Translations under genes and position numbers: made by a program | Notes under the pieces: model-generated | What the model was told of the DNA's origin: nothing | Databases searched by the model: none | The model's input: only the letters and a program-made list of their open reading frames with translations | Part shown: positions 1 through 11,900 of the stretch, piece by piece | How positions within the stretch are numbered: position 1 is the first letter of the stretch | How the letters are laid out: each line of letters starts with the position of its first letter | Origin: Aphidius gifuensis | Lineage: Eukaryota > Arthropoda > Insecta > Hymenoptera > Braconidae | Assembly: GCF_014905175.1 (NCBI RefSeq) | Contig: NC_057789.1 | Span: 6,076,001 to 6,140,000 of the forward strand | Reading direction: 5' to 3' | DNA: 64,000 nt

Positions 1-647
1 TTTTAAAATATAAAACAATATACTTTATTAGCATAATATAAATTAATTATTAGCTTTTCTATTTATTTTCTTTAAATATTTATATATTTAACTTTCTCCA
101 TTAATTTTCATATTTTTAAGAATTACAAAATAAATATTTGCTAACAAATAAATAAATGATACAAAATTTGCTTATCAAAATTAATTTAAGATTTAAATAA
201 TCATTAATATAAAACAAATAAAATAAAATAATTGACATACTTTTGGAGAAGTATAAAGGTGAAAGCAAAGACGATAGTACGAAATTAAATTTGTTGGGGT
301 CACGAGAATATATATATATAGTCAAGGGCGAATAGAAAATCAGCAAGTAATATATATCTCATTGATATATACATAGAGGTAAAATATAATACGTAGATGT
401 AGCTGTGCCTCACAGTTTGCTATAGAGTGTTTCGTCTGTAGAGTGCAATATCACGAGGCAGAAACAGTGAAATTATTAAGCGTTAAAATGACAGTTGTCT
501 AAATGACATACAGTGTTGCAAACTCATTGTGTTTAGAAAAATTTTAATTATGTACTAAATATAATTAAAATATAATTATATTTTACTTTTTAATTATATT
601 TTCAAAATTAAATATAAAAAAAAAAAAAAGTTCAGCAAACTAGTTGA
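1..647. other. Probable promoter and 5' UTR of the 648 exon
   Basis: AT-rich DNA, with a somewhat less AT-biased part from about 240 to 480. The 648 ATG is preceded by an in-frame stop and by a poly-A run rather than a pyrimidine-rich acceptor, so transcription probably starts in this stretch. No convincing TATA box or gene is visible. Confidence 0.25.
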
Positions 648-1045
648 ATGGGTGGAACGAGTGTCATACGAAAAACAAAGCACAAGCTTAAAGCTGTGTC
701 ACATAAATTTGACCACAGTGATCGGGTCAGTGATTCAAGCTTGGCTACTTGTCATTGCCTTGAACAAAATAATTATTTGTCTGCATTTGAATCATTTTAT
801 ATAGAATCACCATTACTCAATGATTATTTTGACTTCAATAATACATTTACAGACAGTGGCACTTTAGGCATCATTAATAATAATCATTATAATTGTAATA
901 ATAAAGAATTTTTCACAAACGATAATCAAACATCAACAATGGCATCTAAATCAAAACATCGCCGAGAAAATTTTGATGTTAATGATCACACTGGTAGTAA
1001 TACCAATAGTAATTATCGTCGTTATCGAAGGACAAAAAAACGACG
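648..1045 (+). CDS. Coding first exon, possibly a long alternative Shaker N-terminus
   Basis: This is an open frame of 132 codons plus two bases. An in-frame TGA stands immediately before the ATG, and it ends exactly at a strong donor (CG|GTGAGT). The peptide is polar: a basic start (VIRKTKHKLK), an Asn/Asp-rich middle and a basic end (RRYRRTKKRR). No domain is recognised. Its phase (2) matches the two known Shaker first exons, so it can join 42898 with the split codon CGA (Arg), giving a 638-aa channel. It could equally join the acceptor at 3068 in phase and belong to a small separate gene. That it is coding is fairly likely. Its owner is uncertain. Confidence 0.55.
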
Positions 1046-2583
1046 GTGAGTTTAAAAATTATTTGACTGAATAAAAGCACATGATGACATAATTATATTT
1101 TAATTATTTAATAAGAGTTGGTTGACTCATGTATTTTCACAAATTAAATAATTGCATTGATTAAAAATTGATCAGTGTAATTATTTAATGAGTGAAAAAT
1201 AATTTGTGCATTGTCAATTGAACTCTTGAATATATAATTTTGATAAAAATGCCAATGCAGCTTTATACTCATGAAAAATGCACAAAAATGTTCACAGAGG
1301 CTTTGTATTTGTCCACCAATGATGTTTAAAGATGCACTTGTCTCTCGTGGCTTGTTCAGTAAATCAACAAGCTAAAGCACAATGAATATAACTGGCTTGC
1401 TTGCCATGTTTGATGTTGGATCGTATCCATGAGTGATTTGGCTGGCGTTATAACAAATTCGTTGGTTCGATGGCAACATCGTTATATTGGTAAAATTTTC
1501 ATTATTAAATATTTTACCATCACTTGCAATTTATTATATTACTTATTGTAAATTCAAATATTTATATTAAAAAACATTAAAAGCAATGATTTTAATTAAT
1601 TTAATTTTAATTAAAGTTATACTTAGTTTGAGAAACAAAACTCGGTCATGCTTGAAAATGGAATGCTTTATTGTAATGGCATACCGTAAATAAATTTCTA
1701 GAATTTATTTATTTTATTTTAAATTTTTAAATGTATTTTTAAATAAAAAATATTCAAAATAAATCTCAATATTACAACAGATTTATTTTTTTATTGATCA
1801 ATCATTACTTCATTACGAAAATAAAATCCCAGCTTTCAGTTGATGAGATTTATCTGGCTTAACTTATCAACTTGGAATAATTCGTAGTTAAATTAATAAA
1901 TTAAAATAAAAAAATAAATAAATTTACTAAAGTATTTTTAAAATTTCCCTGTAAATATTATTCATCAATTTATTTTCGTATATATATTACTCAATTTTTT
2001 GTCGCAAGCCTAATTTATATATATAACGTTCTTGAAAAAATTATAATTTAATAAACTGATAAACACGTTATTTTTAAAATATACTTGTTTTGACACAACA
2101 TTATAAATATTGATATTCAAAACATGTTATTATTTTGAATATCAATACTTATTTAAATCGTATTACTTGAAGAACTAGTGTTATTCGTCGACGTCAAGAT
2201 GTTGGCACATAAATTTTTTTTTTTTTTATATTTTCAAGCTTTAATACAATCGATGAGGTTTTATTATTTTTTATCACTGCTTTTTATCCTATTGGTTCAA
2301 AATTGTATGAAGTCTCAAAAGTGTGTACTTGCTAATAAAACCACGACATACTGACTCAGTAACAGGTTTGCAAGTCAACGAAACATATTTCATTGTTTTT
2401 TTTTTTTTACCTTTTCATCACAATATTTTAACAACAATAATGATGTTTGTTATTTAATGTGAATTTTTAAAAATGTCGCAACAAATTTGTGCAGTTGGTC
2501 ATTGGCAAAGTATCAAAATAAACAAATTTTATATAAACTCTTAATGTATAATGAGGGCACTTTGAAAAAATGTGTCAAAATAA

Positions 2584-3184
2584 ATGATAAAGTGCTATGG
2601 GTTTTGTTGGCAATACCTTTGTGGATGTTATAATATTACTTGCCATATCAAATACTCTTTTACGTTTTATTGGTATTTGCGAATTTTGCATTCCACATTC
2701 TATTGTCTTGACATTTGTCTTCATTACCAGTGGATTTATGTAAGTTCAAATATATTCTCTAATTAGTCATTATTGATTTACAATTTTACAAAAATTTTAT
2801 TATCACCTAGATAAAAATTTGTAGCTTTGAATTATTCATTTCTTTTTTTTTTTCCTTCAAAGTACTTGAAAATAATTTATTCAGAAAAAATTATATCATA
2901 TTTCTCGTAATAAAAATTACTAAGTAAATTTCACATGAATGCTTTTTCATATTTTTTTAAAATGAAGTCGATTCTGTTGAAGAAAAAAAAGCTATCATAA
3001 AGTTATGATGACTTTTGAATAAAAAATTATCTGTAATTATATGCTTGAAATTTTTTACAATCTTCAGAATGACCCTTGGGTTCAGCTTCGTGTTACGTTT
3101 ATGGGAATTTGTGGTAACTATGCGAGTTTAGTGTTGCTTGGCAACTATTATTTTGGCAAATTGAAGAGTGCTATATACAAGTAG
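2584..3184 (+). other. Two possible exons of a small hydrophobic protein, frame unclear
   Basis: A block ending at donor GTAAGT (2740) and a block beginning after acceptor ATCTTCAG (3068) stand out from their AT-rich surroundings. The first block is open in two frames. In one, ATG at 2597 gives a strongly hydrophobic peptide (MGFVGNTFVDVIILLAISN...), and this joins in phase to MTLGFSFVLRLWEFVVTMRV ending at TAG 3129. In the other, ATG at 2584 joins NDPWVQLRVTFMGICGNYA and continues to TAG 3182. I recognise no family. This could be a short membrane protein, a decayed gene, or chance in composition-shifted DNA. Confidence 0.25.
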
Positions 3185-6100
3185 TTTATCGCAAGATTCA
3201 TATGGCTATACAGTAATAATAATATTATAGTTCATAGTACAATCGAAGTGGCCACAAATCATATACTCAAGATTCACAGAACGTTGATTGTTAAATTTAC
3301 TAAATTACTATATATCAAAGTTTGAAATCTTGTGTCTGTCTGAAACTTTAAATGACAACTTGATTGAGAATCAACAGGGGAAATCTTGATCTATATTCTC
3401 ATAGGATTTCTTAAACTTTTTAAAATAGTCTATATATATAAATGTACTATCTGTTGAAGCTTTCATCAATGAGTATTAGTTGCTTGATTTGCCATTTTAA
3501 AAACTTCAAGTATTAAAACTTTTCAAGCACAAAATTTTAATATATATTTTTTCTTGATTAACACCAAGGTTATCAACAACTTTAATTATCAATTAGAGAT
3601 ATTAATTAAATGAAAAGAAAAAACTTTTAATTGTTTAAAATAAATTTTAAAACAAATTTGGTATAAATTTAAATTGTAGGTAACGTAGAATAAATATTTT
3701 AGCATTATAAACTCAATCGACATAGGCGAGGAATCTTCTATATCAAAGTGTCTATTCAACCCCTATTTTATATTAAATTCAACCCCTTGTATTTTAAATT
3801 TGCACAAAGTATCAACCCCTATTCGAGAGATGGCGTAACAATACTTTTTGTAAGGTCATCCCCATTATGACACAGTCAGAGTCTCTCAACTATTTTTTTT
3901 CAATGCAATTTTTTTCTTATTCTTTTCCACAATATCAATACTATATTATAAATAATTTTTTTAACTTTTCATGCTATTATTTTCGTCATTTTTAATGAAC
4001 ATAAACTATTTTTAAAAATATTATTAAAAATGGTCTGACTAAATTGGTGATTTATAAAAGGGTTTTTTTACGAATGAAAGCACATGGATATTGCTTGTGT
4101 CATATATCTGTATAGCAACGGCGCCACAGACATTCACAAAAGTAGGTCGTGACGTAATTCTCGGTGATCGTTAAACTGGAACTTATCGATAGAGAGACCG
4201 GAACGCACGTGAGAACACCAGAAACACTGCATGTACATGGATGTTGCCAATTCTGGGTTTTCCGCGTTTACGCATTGCATACTTGCGACAATTGTCACAC
4301 TAATTTAATATATAAATGCCGCATTAATAATATTATTTTTAAATACTTTGAACAAATTGAAAAAAAAAAAATTTAAACCATTTTAATTAATGATAACTGA
4401 TAGATGAAATAAAAGCGAAATAATTAAATTATAAAAATTAATTTATCATTTGAGAAAAAAAATTTATAATTTATTATATTGAAATGAATTTTTAAAAAAT
4501 CATTTATATTAAATTTTGGCTGTATTATTGTGCTTCAAATCAAAGTTGAGTTTGATACGCTGCATATGGTAAAACCTGGCAATGAAATATTGATTTAAAA
4601 AAATATCTGGTTTGGTATTTTCAACACGTTTCAAAGCTCTATACCACTCAAAGTGATTTCGGTAAAAGTGTAAAAATATTCTGGATCTTGTCGAATCTCA
4701 GATATAATACAGTGTTTAAATAAATAAAATTCAACTCTTTGATATTTATTTATAATATTTTTTCATGGTCAATTTTTGATGGAAATAAAAATTTAATGAA
4801 TGAAAATAGACTATAATTAAAAAAAAAAATAATAAATAACAAACTAAATTTAATGAATAATTAAATCCATCCAATTAATTGAACAATTAAAATAAAAAAA
4901 AAATATTTTTAAACGCTAAAATAATATGTAATTTAATTTAAACTTGTAAAAGCTTTTAATAATTTTATTTTATAATAATCTAGTGAACTCGCTAGTAAAA
5001 TAGGATTTACTTCTTTATTGGAAAAAATCCCACTTCTCATCTATTCTCAATGCAGAGCCTTAAGAAAAGTTGCTTGAGAAATATTTCTAAAAATAAATAC
5101 TCAACTGTAGAAAATTCAAGAGAATCTTTAAATTACATTTGACTATACATTTACTTGAAACTAATGAATGTTGAAAATTAAAAACATTAAAATTATTTAA
5201 TTTATTTTAATTTTAAATCAAATATTTAATTAACAATTATTCATATTTCATTTATTATTTTTTTTTTTAATTCTTAACACGTTTAATATTTTCATGAAAA
5301 TATTATGATTTGAAAATGACAAAAAGAAATCACTTTTATTCAATTAAAAAATGAATATTCATAAAACGTATAACTAGATCATCCTCTAACCATCTGAATA
5401 AAGTCAGAAAGTCGGGACATGAAATAAAATTGTAACTTTTCATGGGACAGTGCTATCTTTTTATCGTCTAAAAATATCTCTATAAATGTTTTTAGCTATG
5501 TACTTAGAAAGTATTTTTAGATTTACAATATAAAACTTGAAACAAATCCTATTATTCTCACAGTATTCATCGTCCTCGAGAAATTTCAGTAGTTTAGCCA
5601 GTACAGGATAAAACCTTATGACGGAAATTCATAGCTATATGTTGTCCAAGTATTTCGGTCACGGTCATTGAAGTAAGAAAGGCCAGCATACCGGGTATCT
5701 TTAGCGCACCCTGCCTTCTTTATATATACATTTCTATTATACTATACATATTTTTCTGCCGCATTCTGTTATCTATATAACATTTTTTATTTATTCGAAA
5801 TAAAATTTAAAAAATATACACAAATAGCAGCGAATGAACTTTATCACATGTATATATGTATTTTTTTTATTTATAATCAAATAAAATGTACATAATATAA
5901 TTATCAGTAACAACACAAGAATAATAATTTTTCATTGTTTTCCATTGTCACGTAAAACAACTAACAAGTGAGTTGTTCTACACTAGTTTCTAGAAAAAAA
6001 TTCTATGCTATTGAATTATACGTGTACATTTTCATTTAGCTTTCCAGAAACAAGTGACTATATTATGGCCCTACCCTGTATACTTAACGAACTCTGACTA

Positions 6101-7949
6101 GCCCATTACTATTGATTTTATACTTTTGATTTTTTTTCCTGCAGTCACGACCTGCTTTCTGTTATTATTAAAGTCAATATATATCAAATTTTTTTCTACT
6201 GTAATTTCAATAGTTCACATAACAAATTTAAGCTGTTTAAAAAAAATAAAAAGTATTTTTTTTTTTTTTTTTATTGAACACGTATAAACAATAAATTAAA
6301 ATGAAAAACAAAAAAAAAAAACTTTAAACAATAAGTGTTTTTTTAGAAAATTGTCGCAGTTTTAGTTAATGCGGTATTTGATTATTGTTTTTCGTACTGC
6401 AGTAATAGTGTCTCGGATATGTGTACTTATATAAGGACAACAAGCACAAATGATAACAAGTGAAGCAATTGACAGCAATTCAGAGATATTGGTAATTGGG
6501 ACAGGGTTATCGTGTTGGTATAGGGTATGGTGTAGCCGTCACGCTAAGCGTCATTGATAGTGGATTTGGTATTACAGAATAGATTGATGGTTTCAAGTAT
6601 AGAACACTATTGATCGAACCAAGAGTAGCATTGCGATTTACACTCACGTTTGCATTGTTGACGTATAATCACAATCAATTACATCTGACTGTATTCACTT
6701 TGATCATTTTAATTATTATAAAAATAAATTAATATATATTTTATTTGCTCAACTAATGATTGTCAATTGATATTCTTTAATTGACAAATTTTTTTATATT
6801 GCCAATTATTAAAATATTCCAGTTATTTACACATATAGCTATATACCAATTAAAATTTTATTTTACGTTGAAAAAACAAAAAATAGTTTGTCGATAAACA
6901 ATCTATTGTTGATTCAAAATAATAATATAGTTCACACAATAATATACGAAAATCAACACTGTAATTGTAGTTTAAAATAATTATAGACATTATATCATTG
7001 GCTTTGGCGATTCCACATAGTTAACTCATACTATTTCATGTATATACAGAGAAAATTCCTTATTCAACTAAAATTCCACAGTCTCTTGATTCAACAGGTC
7101 GATATTATCGGTTCTTGTATATGGATAATGAGAATTTTGACTTGCAGTGTCAATTGGTTATGATATTGGTTATCATTGTTGTATAATCCGGCAACACCTT
7201 ATTAAACCACTGACATTATCGATAGGTTATGCCAGCATTATTAACCGTCTGACCTGATCAATGAAAAAGCACTCATATGATTTATGACTCGTGTGGTACG
7301 CATATATCATTTAATATATAGATGTGGATATATAAAGCTAAATACTTTCCAAAATCCAGTATATATGAAATAAATAATAGGGTTGACAGTTTGATAAATC
7401 TATTTTATTTATAATGAAAAATAAAAAATGAAAGATTTGTTAAATGTAAGCGAAGAAGGTATATTATTCATGATATCATGGGTAAAGTCGTAGAATAACA
7501 TTGATGAGGGTAAGGTTAAGTAAGATTCTCCAAAAAAAAAATACTTTATCGACTATAAAAATTAGATATATATTACGGTACAGCCCAATCCACGCATTTC
7601 TTGATAAGCATTTTTTCTCTCTTGAATATCTTTTATCTACTTTTCCCAATTTCACCTCATACTCAACGCCGATTTCCCCACTATCATCTAACCCGTTTTC
7701 CGCCCTTCACAGATGACTATATAGCAACCCAATCCCACCACAACCATCCGTAGAATCGAGCTTTTCATCGTGTTATCTTTGTTGCTCTTTCATGAAAATT
7801 ATTCGACCTCTTTCTCTCTAACAAATATTCCCCACCATCATGGCGTTTGTAGCGCCACTGTTATGATGGCAGTGGTAAATGTTTGTACTATGCAGCCGCT
7901 ATTCTACTAGCTGTACCTACCTATCTATCCCCAGGTTCAACCTATCCAA

Positions 7950-8050
7950 CAGCAAACCTATTTAGCGAGGGAGCTCCCCGGCTCCGCGAGCGCGCTCGCG
8001 ATGCTGTCGCGCGTCTCGTTTTTGTGTATACAATCGTGCCGGGTTTAAGA
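7950..8050. promoter_or_regulatory. CpG-rich island with a 16-bp perfect palindrome
   Basis: In otherwise AT-rich DNA this segment is dense in CG dinucleotides and holds the palindrome CGCGAGCGCGCTCGCG. It lies about 0.9 kb upstream of the MQMILVAGG exon at 8960. This fits a promoter-proximal or enhancer element for that alternative start. The function is inferred from position and composition only. Confidence 0.35.
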
Positions 8051-8959
8051 ATACATGCTACTACATATATATATATCTATCTATTTATCATTGGTTGGTG
8101 TTTGTTACACATTTTTGAGTGCCCACTTGCTTTCCATGCTTGAAACGTTGACTGTCTGTTAATCATAAAACACATCTCAGTGTCATCTTGCCTCGCGCCT
8201 CTTCTAAAAATCTATGCCAAGTTTGTGCACTGTATTACTATTATCATTATTATTAATGTTTATGATTTTTTTTTTAATTTATTGACTATATTGTTATATG
8301 CAATATTTATAAATATATACAGTTTAATTAATGTTTTAAAAAAAAAAATATAAATACTCAGTAATAATATTTATTTTAGTGTCTGTGTGTATGTGCCAAT
8401 TTCTATAAATGTTATTGAAATCTTGGATATATATATCTTGTTTGTTTGAATATGTTCAAATGACAAGGATATTGATAGTGACAGCTTACAGTGAAATTGA
8501 TTTGCAATTTATTGAATAGTGTGTGAATGAATGTGTCTATAAATGATTGACAAAGTGACAGGATCGAATGAACAACGAAATATTAAGGATTATACTCAAG
8601 AGTACAATAACAAAATGAAAACAAAATGCTGACAGTGGTCTGGAATTATTTATTATTGACAATATGAGCAATTATTTTTTCTTTATATAATTTTCTTTAA
8701 TGACTAATCTTAATAGTATAATTTTTTTATATACATTTTTTTTTCTTGTCTTTTATTTTCCTTGAAACTATTTTTTATTTATTTATTTATTCTATTGTGA
8801 TTACGCGTGTTGGCGTGCACCAACAGCTGCCAAAATTTAAAAAAAAAAATATATATAAACTTGTGTATTCGTCAATTGTCACTAGATCATTTTGATCGTC
8901 AAGTGACACTATTATTTTCATCAAAGAAATAGCAAAAAGAGCAGCCGCCCCCATGCAAC

Positions 8960-8985
8960 ATGCAGATGATCCTGGTTGCTGGCGG
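8960..8985 (+). CDS. Shaker: Shaker alternative first exon, short N-terminus MQMILVAGG
   Basis: This tiny exon has ATG, eight codons and two bases before GTGAGT. Joined to 42898 it gives MQMILVAGG followed directly by SLPKLSSQ. The phase (2) equals that of the ball exon at 20702. I recall this same short N-terminus from annotated insect Shaker isoforms. It lacks a ball peptide, so the resulting 514-aa channel should inactivate slowly or only by the C-type route. An upstream ATG at 8953 is in another frame and would not join in phase. A TATATAAA box lies about 100 bp upstream (8852-8859), suggesting its own promoter. The splice itself is inferred. Confidence 0.72.
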
Positions 8986-11900
8986 GTGAGTCCATCCTTT
9001 CACCGTTAATATATATTCAATAAAATTACTTTTTTTATACAAATTGTATATTTTTATATAAATTATTATTTATTATAAAATTTAGCTGTGTTTTATCAAG
9101 ACTCTGATACATTGATATGTAGTTTTTAATTTTTTTCATTTCATTCATCTCTTCTTACACTGTCAGCTGACAACATACATGAAAAAAAATTCGACTTGTG
9201 TTAGTTTGGGTTCGATGTTTTCAGTCGCATCATTTTGAAGCAAATTGTGAATATTTATTTTAATATTTACTGCCAATAAAAACTACAAATATATAATGAA
9301 CCAAACTGAACAAAAAAAAATATAAAAAATTATGAATGTGTATACCTTCCTTACCCATTAACCCACGTGCATATTAACCGATGCCTTTGCTCCCGCTTGT
9401 TTTTCATTTGGTTCGTTTGACCTACACATATATACTCAGTCATTATCACAAGACCTTTGACTGATATTCATAATAATATTTTCTCATTTATCATTAGCAT
9501 CATTATGTGACATAAATTTTACCTACATGCTACTGCTGCTGCTGTATATTTTATTTATTTCATTTTTATATTTGAATTTTATTTTTATAAAAATAGATTT
9601 TTCTGATGCTAATAAGCTGCGTCTAATTTCATGTATTTCTTGACTTTTGATTTACGATGCATATATTTTTTTATCCCTTGGGTTTCAAATACCTGTCATT
9701 CAGTCAATGTATGTCACAAGTGGACTAGTCGTTCGTCCTTGTTATGTCATCCAGGCCTTTTTTATGTTTCTCAATATTGTGAGTCTTGAATCTCGATTGG
9801 GCGAATTCCCTCGGCTCACGACTTTTTATACTTTTTTTTTTTTTTTTTTCTGTCATACAATCAACTTCCTTAAGGAAGAAAAGTAGCCAAGACGACAAAT
9901 AAAAAATCAAAAACATTTTATTTTCTTGATTTAATCCGTTTTTTTATTCTTTTTATTTTATTGAGATTATTTTTTTTTTTTTTTGAGCAAAAAAAAATGG
10001 AGAAGAAAGTGTTACTAATCGTTGGATGTTTTTTATTTTTTCTCTGTCACTTTAAACTCTTTTTCTAGATGTCCACTACTGCTGATGGTTTTTTTTTTCA
10101 GGGTTTTCTTCGTTACTTTTTATTTGTTAAATTACAATAAAGAAAGTTTAAAATTTAATTTAATTTTAATCGGATTTCTTTTAGTTTATTGGTCGAGTTT
10201 TTTCAACACCATTTGTTGAATGAAGAAAATAACCACTAATCCATGATTGACAAATAGATAAATGCATATATAAATATATTTTCAATCATGTATTATCACG
10301 TCTCGTTCATGCTATCAAGAATCGTAAAAAAAAGTTTCTTGTTTTTTTTTTGAAACTTCTAAAATTGATTTTATAAAATGCACGAAATTTACAAATTTAA
10401 ATTGGTAAAAAATGGAGTGTCTATTATTAAAGATAATTAGTTTCATTAAATTTTTTAATTTTTATTAATTCATAAGAATTATTTTTTTAACTTTTTTCTG
10501 GATCCAACAACGATGAGTTATTAAATTTTTTATTCATCAAAGTTTCCATCGTTTTTTCTTTCTTTTTCGATTTTTATTTATCACGAAACTAATGATCCTG
10601 TAATAGAGTCGTTTAATTCTACGATCCTAATAAACTTTTGCTCATCAACCAACGAAATATAAGAAAAGCAATAATAAAAGACAATATCACTTGCGTCATC
10701 ATATTTTTTTGGATTTTTTAAATTATGTAAAATTTGTAAGCTGATAAAAAGAAAATTTATCTTGACTAATTTAATATTGTATTTTTTCCATTCTAAAAGC
10801 TTAAATGAAAAATAAATTAAATAAAAATAAATGTAGGCTATTTTTTAAAGGATCTATTTTATGTATATTTAAATTATTTTTTTCTATTTATATAAAGCAT
10901 GATTGAAAACTTTGACTCTACAAAGGTTTACATCATGAGCATGTTGAAACTAAAGGTTTTTTCGATTTTAGTTTGTGTGTATATACATAGCAACTATTAA
11001 GTAGAAATGAAATTCCCTGTTTTCATCACACTCTGGTTATACAAGAGTAAACTTCTACACACATTGCACCAAAGTGTCACAATGTTTCTACAAAACTACC
11101 AATTGTCATATAGCGTCAGTTGAATTTTTTTTCTATTTTTTTTTTTCCTCTTTATATATTTAGTTTTTTATTTATTTTTTTAAATTCCAATTTTGTCAAT
11201 TGGTTCAACAACTATCATGTTTCCAAGTAATAATTTGTTGTTCTATTTAATTTATTTATTTGTAAATTAGTTTTTCTATTTTAAATTGATAAAAATATCA
11301 AGAAAAAACAACAAACTACAGCTAAATGTTTTCTTTTTTTCTTATACAAACAATAAACATTCAAGAAACTTTGTTTTTTTTTTTTATAAAAAAAAACTGA
11401 ATGACTTAAGTGGGTTGACACTTTAGTAACAACACAGCTGTAAAAGTTTAGAATTTATAAAAAATTTAACCTCAGTATAAATGTAACACAAAAATGTTGA
11501 CATTTTCTATGGCTAAATTTTTAAATACCCAAATTACTTGCTAATTATGTACTCATAAATAAGACAGTAGTTTTAAAAAACAATAATTTTTCTATCTATT
11601 TTCATACGCACAATTTATACTGGAAGGGTTTTTAAATAAGCAAAATTTTGTGTTTATTAACTTCATGTCATTTAATTATTATTAACTGCACTAATTAATT
11701 TAAATAACGAGAGAATTTTGTCAATAAGAAAATGTAAATTTTATTTTTATTTATCATTATTATTCACTTAAATAATCATCGTTGTAGTTAAAATAATTAA
11801 TATGTTAAGCTGTCTCAATGTTGGCAACATTTGCCACACCTGAGTTAAAGCAATAAGTTTTCTCGATCGATCTTCCCGCGTGGATTAGAAATACACTCAT

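Larger units (their letters stand above)
1046..8959. other. Intronic or intergenic AT-rich DNA between two first exons
   Basis: Apart from the possible exons at 2584-3184, I see no coding feature. A stretch at 4100-4310 and another at 5570-5720 are less AT-rich, but they show no protein likeness. The motif TCAACCCCT occurs three times between 3755 and 3820. A CpG-rich block lies at 7950-8050. Confidence 0.5.

Noticed and set aside
4164..4376. 70-codon frame in a less AT-rich patch
   Set aside because: No ATG start, no splice boundaries that fit, no family likeness.
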